From positions 1 through 64,000 of the forward strand of contig JAKSZP010012230.1 in the NCBI GenBank assembly GCA_022478985.1: a DNA stretch of 64,000 nt, in the 5' to 3' direction. Made by a program: the position numbers and the translations under genes. Positions 57,292-64,000 of this stretch are shown one piece after another; positions within the stretch are counted from its first letter, which is position 1; every line of letters starts with the position of its first letter. The stretch is from Massospora cicadina (lineage: Eukaryota > Entomophthoromycota > Entomophthoromycetes > Entomophthorales > Entomophthoraceae). The notes beneath the pieces are model-generated. The model saw only the letters and a program-made list of their open reading frames with translations, had not been told where the DNA came from and searched no databases.

Positions 57292-60200
57292 TCCAAATGG
57301 GATAGGGAGAAGGCTTAAAGTTATACTTATGGTAACTAGTTATGACTTTGTACTTCTTGACTATGGTGCAGGACAGCCATTTGGGATTTTCTCCAGATAC
57401 AAGCAACATGTTTGGTTCCCACCTTGGTCTTGCCCAATTAGTACTGAAGTTGGTAATGTGGGGTAGTGGGGTAGTGAGGTTGTCCTAGATGGTTGCAAAC
57501 AAATACTCTTTGGCAAGGGCTGTTAAAAAGAGCCGTGACAACCCATTGCCAGCGCTTGAGTAATGGTCTGAGCGTGGTGGTGAGTAAAAAGTGAGTGGCC
57601 TGTAATTTCTCAGATGACTGTCACAATAAATGAGAGAGGAGACGCAACCAACTAAAAAGGAGACTAAGCATTGTCATTTCGTTGTGTGACGCTGACTGGA
57701 AGGTCCCTCTATCATAAGGATTCTAGTCATACAATCAAGTTAAACGCGGAGGGCGGAAGCACATCTACAAGGCCACTCAAGCAAAGGAAGTTCTTATAGC
57801 TGAGTGAGTCCAGATCATTTAATTGCCACAGAGAGGTAAGTGTCATGGATGTGGTTTAAATCGGTGTCATCTTTCTCAAGAGCATTATGCTGTTCAGAAA
57901 ATTGAGTTAGAAAGGCTTTTTCAAGAGTCTAATTTATGATCTGGGCCTTCATTAAGAAGGCAAATGATAGAAGTTAGGAAAGATATATAAGGAGTTGTGA
58001 GTTTGGACAGTATTAAATGGCTACCTATTTGTTGTGAAAAGGTTGGGTTTAAACCCAGAGTTTGGAACAATGAGGGCTACATGGTTTGTCTAGAAGTACT
58101 TTACACCAAACTGTTCATCCAATGTGTTGTGTCCATGGGGATAAATATGGGCTCTTGGACAGCAGAAATATCGTTCTGCGATGACCAGAAGTTGTGGAGG
58201 AGGCAGACTATCCACTTTAGTCCTAAGTAAATTTGCATTGATGAATTTTAGGGATAGGGCTGCCGCGGGGACGCATAGCTGCAACCCTCCATGTCACGTG
58301 GTTTGCCAGTGCTTGTTTATGAAGCTTTAAGGTGGCCACTTTAAGTCCAATTAGTTTGACTTCAGGCTGCAATCTAAGCACAGCTCCAAAGGGGTTGGGA
58401 GATTGTAGGGGGTAGCGGGCGGAGAACTGGGTAAGTTATTCTAGGATGATAACATCTGTAAATTTCAAAGAAGGTCATAGAGGCGCTTAACTGTGACCTC
58501 CAGGGGAGTTCTTATTAGACATTTATGAGTCCATAGTCCCATCTTACAGCACCGCAAAGGAGCCATGCAAGGTGTGCTGTGTGGATGAGGTAGGCCTTTT
58601 TAGGTGCTGCGTATAAAGTGGGCAGAAGGTGCCAGCCATTGATGGTAAGATGAACTTCTTTGGGAGCTACGGTTTGATGTGGCGGAGAGCTGGATAAATA
58701 TTGGTGGGGGTGCAGTAGAACACTAGATGGGGGTGGCTAATAAGGGGCTTTTTGTGAAGGATGCCTTGCACTTGGTAAGAGAGAGTGTTGACAAAGGATA
58801 ATATTGGGTGCCCAGTAGGATGCTTAAGTGAAAAGGTTGATTTTTCCATGTTGTATTTAGCAGTCCCAATTGCTTGATGTAAGGTCTCAGGGGTCAGGTC
58901 TTGAACGGGAACCCACTGTGTAGGTTGTGGAATTGTCGCTATTTCCAGGGTGAGAACTGTTCCACCTGGCTTTGCCCTGTGTGGTGCTGAAAGGAGCTGT
59001 TTGCAATCTTTTCAGCCACTACAAAGGTGATCAAAAAGCTTTACACTATGAGCAATTGGGATGCGCCTGGTCACGGTCAATAAATAAGAACTCTAGGCAT
59101 GACTCATAACATCAACGCGAGATATGACCTCAATATTGTGGGCCACAGAGGGGTAGAGGATTAGAGATTCACTTGTGATGCAAGCTCTTTGTTAGTGAAA
59201 AATAAGATGTAATCTTTAAGTCCGCTTAGAGAAATGACTTAAATTTTGTTAGACCGCAATGGAGCGCCAGTTTGAGTGATTCAGGATCCACAGCTTTCAG
59301 AGGGTTAAAAATTTGACCTATGATATTTTCTCTAAGTGAGAGAATATGTGCAATATGCAAAGAGTTCCGCGTTGGATTACACCTGGAGGGTGGTGGCAAA
59401 ATCTGCTAGTGCCTCCTCAGTAAATCCCACCTCAATGTAGTGGTTTTCTACCAATTAATGGATGGTAGAAATTACTGAATTTGAGTTGCTGCAATTGCCA
59501 CAAAGTAAGAGGGTCAGTCATCAGTACAATATTCAATGCGTTATGCCTGTAGTAAACTTAGATTGCATGAGTAAGGGTCAAGTGAGGCATATCTTTTTAC
59601 GTTTGGGTTTATGCCCATTTCTTTTTGATATTATTCATAAACTCTGCTTCTTGAATGTCATCTTTAAGTAGGGTAGGCACTATTGGTTTCTGCAAGAGCC
59701 TGTGACCCCTTTAGCTCGCTTATGCATGCTTTTGAGAAGCAATGTAGATGTTACATTAGTTTGTTTCTTGGTCAAGTTTATGATGTTTCATTTCTTCTGG
59801 TGTGCTCTGGTGGTTGCTGGTGTTGACTGGCATTTAAAGGGAAGAATGTTTGCAAAGCAAAGTTAGGTAGGAACATTCAAAATGGTTTTAATTCAGCCAA
59901 TGAGGAGAAGAGATTAGGTTCATCATCAGCCTAATCTATGGGTGCAAACGCAGCCTGAGTATTGATCTGGACTTCATGGGTAAGATACAACGGCTGATTA
60001 GCACTCAATCAATTTCAGAATTTTATAAAAAATAGCTTTTGGGAAGGGCCGAGTTTAGGGTCTAATTTTGTTGAAAGAGGCCATTCCTGGTTTAGAGCAT
60101 TAAAATATAAGTCATTAAAACTTCTTTAAGAGGAGTAGATTGACCCAATTCAGTGCTTAGTAAATCAGATTTGATGGCCTAAGCTAACCTTTTGTCTGAG

Positions 60201-61358
60201 TGTTTGGGCCTGATAGTTGGGCATCGCCCTAATTAGAGAAGCCAGATGCCTGTCAACTGCAATAAATGATGGTCTGTAAAAGCTGACTCAACATGAAGTT
60301 TTATTCTAGGAGGGAATGGGCTACATTTTTTGGCCATCACAATCTAAACAGCTTAGTATAGGTTTTTTGGTATTAGGGCCATGTGGCTTAATAAAAGCAG
60401 TGCACGTAAGCTGGTGGATGTTTGGTTGCATAAGTTCAATCTGGTGATCTTCCGCTTGTCATATATACTGAAGGTTAGAAGTGGTGCCAGATTTTTCAGT
60501 TGCTTCTTGAGAGATGATGACTCTGGTTGACCCTGATATGGGTAGCTGTGTGTTGATTTTTTTGGGCGCTGCTTGTTTGTCAAGTCAGCGTGTTCCTTTG
60601 TGGCGTTTCTCAATATTTTTGGTATTAGTTTTCTATATTCTCTGATGGAGATAAGCTTCAATATAAAATTTATGTTAAAAAAGTGATGCTTAGTAAATCA
60701 AAGGCCTATTGAGGGAAGAAGACATTTTCGATCTATATATTGCATCTCTCAAAAAAACACAATTAGAAGAGTAATACTTGACAGCCTTTTTCTATTTCCA
60801 TCCTGATTTTATCAATTTAGATGCTTTGAGAGGTTTTTTGTGCAAGCCAGTGTAAGGCTCAAGTTGCATAAAACTAGAGTTGCAATCATAAGACCCTCCT
60901 CTTAGGGTAAAGTATAATATACCACTTATTTGTTACTTATGAAGCTACCTTGAAACACGGCCAGTTGAGTGAAAGCAATGCGTTATAAAAGCTTTTACAT
61001 ATGCATTTTGATTTGTAAGTGCTAACCCTATTTTATATGTTTCTAGCCTTCTTGGTCGAAATCCCCGCCTATTAAAATCCATTGCATCATGGAGGCCAAT
61101 ACCATCATCCAATCATGAATTGGCGTCAGCTGATTTTAGAACTTTACAAATTGCTGCCTCTACAGCTTGATGATTGATAGAAAGCTTCATCCACTCTAAG
61201 GCATCCTTATTTCGGACTTGTGAGGCTTTAGAAACATCGACATTCTGGTGGGGAGTTGTATTTCCAGCCATCTCTTTGCTGCTTGAGTAAATAATTTTCT
61301 TTCACGCCATTTGGCTTCTGTTGAAGGGGTGATGGTTTTGAAATTTATTAAATGGCGT
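57292..61358 (-). pseudogene. Element G internal region (poorly understood)
   Basis: Minus-strand sequence following the long LTR at 61359-62970, cut at its lower end by element E. Frame 60353-60661 (102 codons, lysine-rich, with a 'CTAFIKPHGPNT..PILSCLDCDG' tail in an adjacent frame) and the helix-rich stretch around 61060-61260 (ALEWMKLSINHQAVEAAI) look gag-like by position only. Around 58670-59000 a frame reads QDLTPETLHQAIGTAKYNME, weakly like the ORF1-type frame at 17170-17871. The plus frame 57997-58230 is unexplained. No RT, protease or integrase motif was found. Confidence 0.35.
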
Positions 61359-62970
61359 TGTATGGATACTGCTAATTAAAGTTAGACTGGGCTTACAATC
61401 TGGGTGTGTGGCAACACTGTGAAACGCATAATGCCAGTGGCATAGCAGCCCTAAAAGACTTGGAGGAAGGACGCCTTATGGTTCCTGTGAGGGTAGTAAA
61501 AGTTAAATACAGTACTAGGCCCTATAATAAAATCAGATGGATGCAATGGGGAAACCGCGTGTTTTTCCTGGGCAGCCCTTAATGGTGGGAGAGGCATAAA
61601 GGATGACCAATCCTCATGGTTTTGCAGTTGCTGCTTTTTTTTTAAGTCCCAAAATTTCCAGGTTCAAATTTTATATATAAGAATCCTTGGGTTCATTGAA
61701 ATGTTACTGACACGCAAAAATGAGGATCAAGGTTTTAAAATGAATCGACTTTTCTCAATTCAAATATGGGGGAGGCTTGAGCATTGTCTCAAGGTTTTTG
61801 GGGTGTTCTTAGCTGCCACATGGAGTCAGAAAAGTCATTGGAAATGCGGATTGCTTTATCAATGCAAATAGGGAAGATTACCCCAAGGAGCAATGCTCCA
61901 AATAATTTATTAATCGGAATTCATCTCCAGGTTGTAAGGTTGGTCATTCATCACCTATGAATGATGTATCAAAATTTGGTGGATTGGGGGCCTCATCACA
62001 TCCATATTTCACTGAACCTAAGGTTGGTCATTGTGGCAAGTTAGACGGATGATAATGGCCATCCTGAGCAAGGGGTTGTTAACTTTTATTGGCCAGATAG
62101 CGCTGAACCAGTGGTGGGTTGGCGTACTGGATTTGGCAGATCTGGGGAGCCCTTCTAGTATGGTGGAATGGAAAAGCAAGTTGGGAGCGTAACTTCCAAT
62201 GACCTTAGCTAGTGCGCGGTGGGCTGCTAAATTGATGTATAGGAGTGCCACTCGATGATCATCAGTCTCAGACTAATTACAGCATGTTAAGTTTAATCTA
62301 AAGAGAGGATATTAGTAGGAAATAAAACGGAATAGTTCCTGGAGAAAGCTTTTGGCAACTGAGACTTTATTAAAACTGATCAAAAGATTGAACTGACAAT
62401 AACTCTAGGAAGGGTAGTTTTTGTTTATATTTAGTGGTGGTGGAAGAAATTGGAGGGATGGCTTGAACTGAACAGCTGATATGCTCCCTTAGCTGCCCCC
62501 TGGGACGAGGTTGCAAAGAGCATCTGGGTTTGAGGGTTGTCAGGTAGCATATGTATGATCTTATAGAAGCTCTAACATTGAAGCCTCTGGCTCATTGGCG
62601 AAGCACACTTACTGATCCAAACTTAGCTGGATTTGCTCAGCTTGTATGCTCAGCATATTTTTTCAGAGGAATTAATTTTGATGCATGATTAAAATTATAA
62701 TTTTTTTGGGAATAACTTGGCTTAAATTGGCACCCTATGACCCAAGATCTTATATTTTGTGGCGCAAACAGGTTTTCATGATTTTCTAATACTTTCCAGA
62801 GTTTTAAGGTCGAGTTTCTAGTTTCCAAAAGGGTGAGGGATGATAGGGTGGGGACCAAATGAGGGTTGGAGTTCTTCTGGTGGCCTCTGGACAGAACTAA
62901 CTCTCTAAAGACCCCCTTTATCTTATTCTCAAGGGAATAAGCAGGAAAGGGGGATATGTCATGTAACGTG
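61359..62970 (-). repeat. Long-LTR family copy, minus strand (5' LTR of element G)
   Basis: Matches 20362-21985 in order and, at its 3' end, the U5 ends of the plus-strand long LTRs: the minus strand near 61350-61440 reads GCTATGCCACTGGCATT...AGCCCAGTCTAAC...ATCCATACA, where the others read GCAATGCCTTTGGCATT...ACCAGTCTAAAC...TTCATGACA. The upper end is approximate. It may be the 5' LTR of the element to its left or a solo LTR. Confidence 0.55.
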
Positions 62971-62999
62971 CTGATAATAAGACTGTCCTGGAGCTCTGG

Positions 63000-64000
63000 A
63001 TGCATGATCAGCTAGAACACCATGCAGAATACCTGTGGTACAGTTATCCATATTGATGGATAGAAAAATGGAAAATGAAGCCACGAGGACTAACCAGGGA
63101 TTTCCACAAATAAAATTAACCCCACTATATGTTCAACAGAACTTGAAAACACTCTAATAGATTTGAATATTTTTATTAACAATCTTATAGTGAAACTTAA
63201 AATGTCAGAAAGGGAAAAAGGAGCGACAGTGGAACCTGTTGGGGTCTGCTGCCTTATAAGCTCATCAAACAAAATGGGGAACCAAATAATGCTATTCACC
63301 ATCAGGAATAATATTGCAATATTTAATACATCAGTTTAGCATCCAGAAAAACTATGACGCCAGTTTGATCCTGGCTTGGACAGCTGACTCTCGCTTGAAC
63401 CTTAATTCCAGCTTCCCCTTCTGCCACAATTTCTTTTGGCAGACCAGCATCACTTCATTAAGTGGGTTACTGAAAGTGCACATGGCAAGGTCACATACAG
63501 CTGATCCCACAGAGTTAGATAAGGGTTTGATGCGCCCATACCTATCAGGGATGGGCTTTCAATTATTGGTGATGAAGATCCATGGCGGATGGGAATACCC
63601 ACGCCTGAAAAGAATTTATTCAGGTTCTCTCAGCAGAACTCAATTTAACAACCTTGGATGAACTCAAGCTGCAAAAACCTTTAAAGGGGAAGAATCACTG
63701 TCAACCATCTGCTGGCCAAGGTCCCTGACCGCCGTTACCTCCCCACACACGCCCTTTATTTGCTGTACCAACTCATGAGTGGTTAGTATAGGGGAAGCAG
63801 TTTGACCTTTAAGGGATAAGCTTTCATCCACTTCTAATCTACCACATGAGCTAGATTTCATAGGGTGATTAAGGGGACAGCCTCCAGCTTCTTCCCTCTC
63901 TTGGCCCAGAATGGAATTTCTTCCAATTCAGCCAAAAGGGTTGCTCCCCCAGACTTACAGGTTATAGTAGGGGGAATTTTGGGTAAAAGAAGTTACCCAA
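63000..64000. other. Unassigned stretch with a 115-codon frame
   Basis: The plus frame 63314-63661 encodes 115 residues (SLILAWTADSRLNLNSSFPF ... LDKGLMRPYLSGMG) without a recognised motif. The minus frame 63664-63861 encodes 65 residues (VDESLSLKGQTASPILTTHE) that could be coiled. Neither has supporting context. The sequence may be another element's leader or gag. Confidence 0.25.

Noticed and set aside
61040..61090. LINE endonuclease motif (LIGGDF) on the minus strand
   Set aside because: The hit is a few residues in a frame broken on both sides; an adjacent frame is longer and more coherent, and the segment sits just inside an LTR.

Overview
The window looks like nuclear DNA from a repeat-swollen eukaryote, most likely a fungus. 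It is AT-rich and has almost no intact genes. It is packed with decayed Ty3/gypsy LTR retrotransposons inserted into one another, plus LINE remnants and tRNA-derived SINEs. The only convincing host gene is a short single-exon bZIP factor of the fungal Atf1/CREB type (14294-14770). An early-diverging lineage with a giant, repeat-rich genome (for example Entomophthorales) would fit, but the sequence alone does not prove the phylum.

Layout. 1-3165: 5' part of a plus-strand gypsy element (A: LTR, gag, protease, start of RT), cut off by element B. 3179-13070: minus-strand gypsy element B with both LTRs and two plus-strand solo LTRs inside it. 13071-16030: AT-rich island with the bZIP gene. 16031-17893: minus-strand LINE derivative with an ORF1-like frame and a LINE 3' tail but no RT. 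18174-28735: plus-strand gypsy element F, with about 1.0-1.1 kb LTRs and several secondary insertions. 28736-33830: AT-rich DNA carrying three SINEs, a LINE 3' fragment and a cluster of tiny retro-insertions. 33830-46200: minus-strand gypsy element D, split inside its RT by complete plus-strand element C (36300-44465), whose leader holds a solo LTR. 47237-57291: minus-strand gypsy element E, with both LTRs, polypurine tract, primer-binding site, a (TG)76 microsatellite in its protease, a LINE in its gag, a diverged tandem repeat in its leader and a 397-bp retro-insertion in one LTR. 57292-62970: minus-strand element G with a long LTR of the same family as the solo LTRs. 63000-64000: unassigned.

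How the parts relate. Two networks explain most of the sequence. The first is LTR elements nesting in one another, with one LTR family (1.2-1.6 kb) present six times. The second is a LINE machinery and its passengers. LINE 3' ends at 16031, 29430 and 52748 and the 3' ends of three tRNA-headed SINEs share one tail (a CCCTGGTCrGC..CCTC.AATAAA pattern). A related tail (ACCATCTAGTACTAAAA) occurs as isolated insertions of only 13-45 bp, each between 10-17-bp target-site duplications. These micro-insertions look like extremely 5'-truncated products of target-primed reverse transcription and are the most unusual thing in the window.

All element and domain assignments come from reading translations and comparing copies inside the window by eye. 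No database search or alignment program was run, so boundaries marked approximate can be off by tens of bases.
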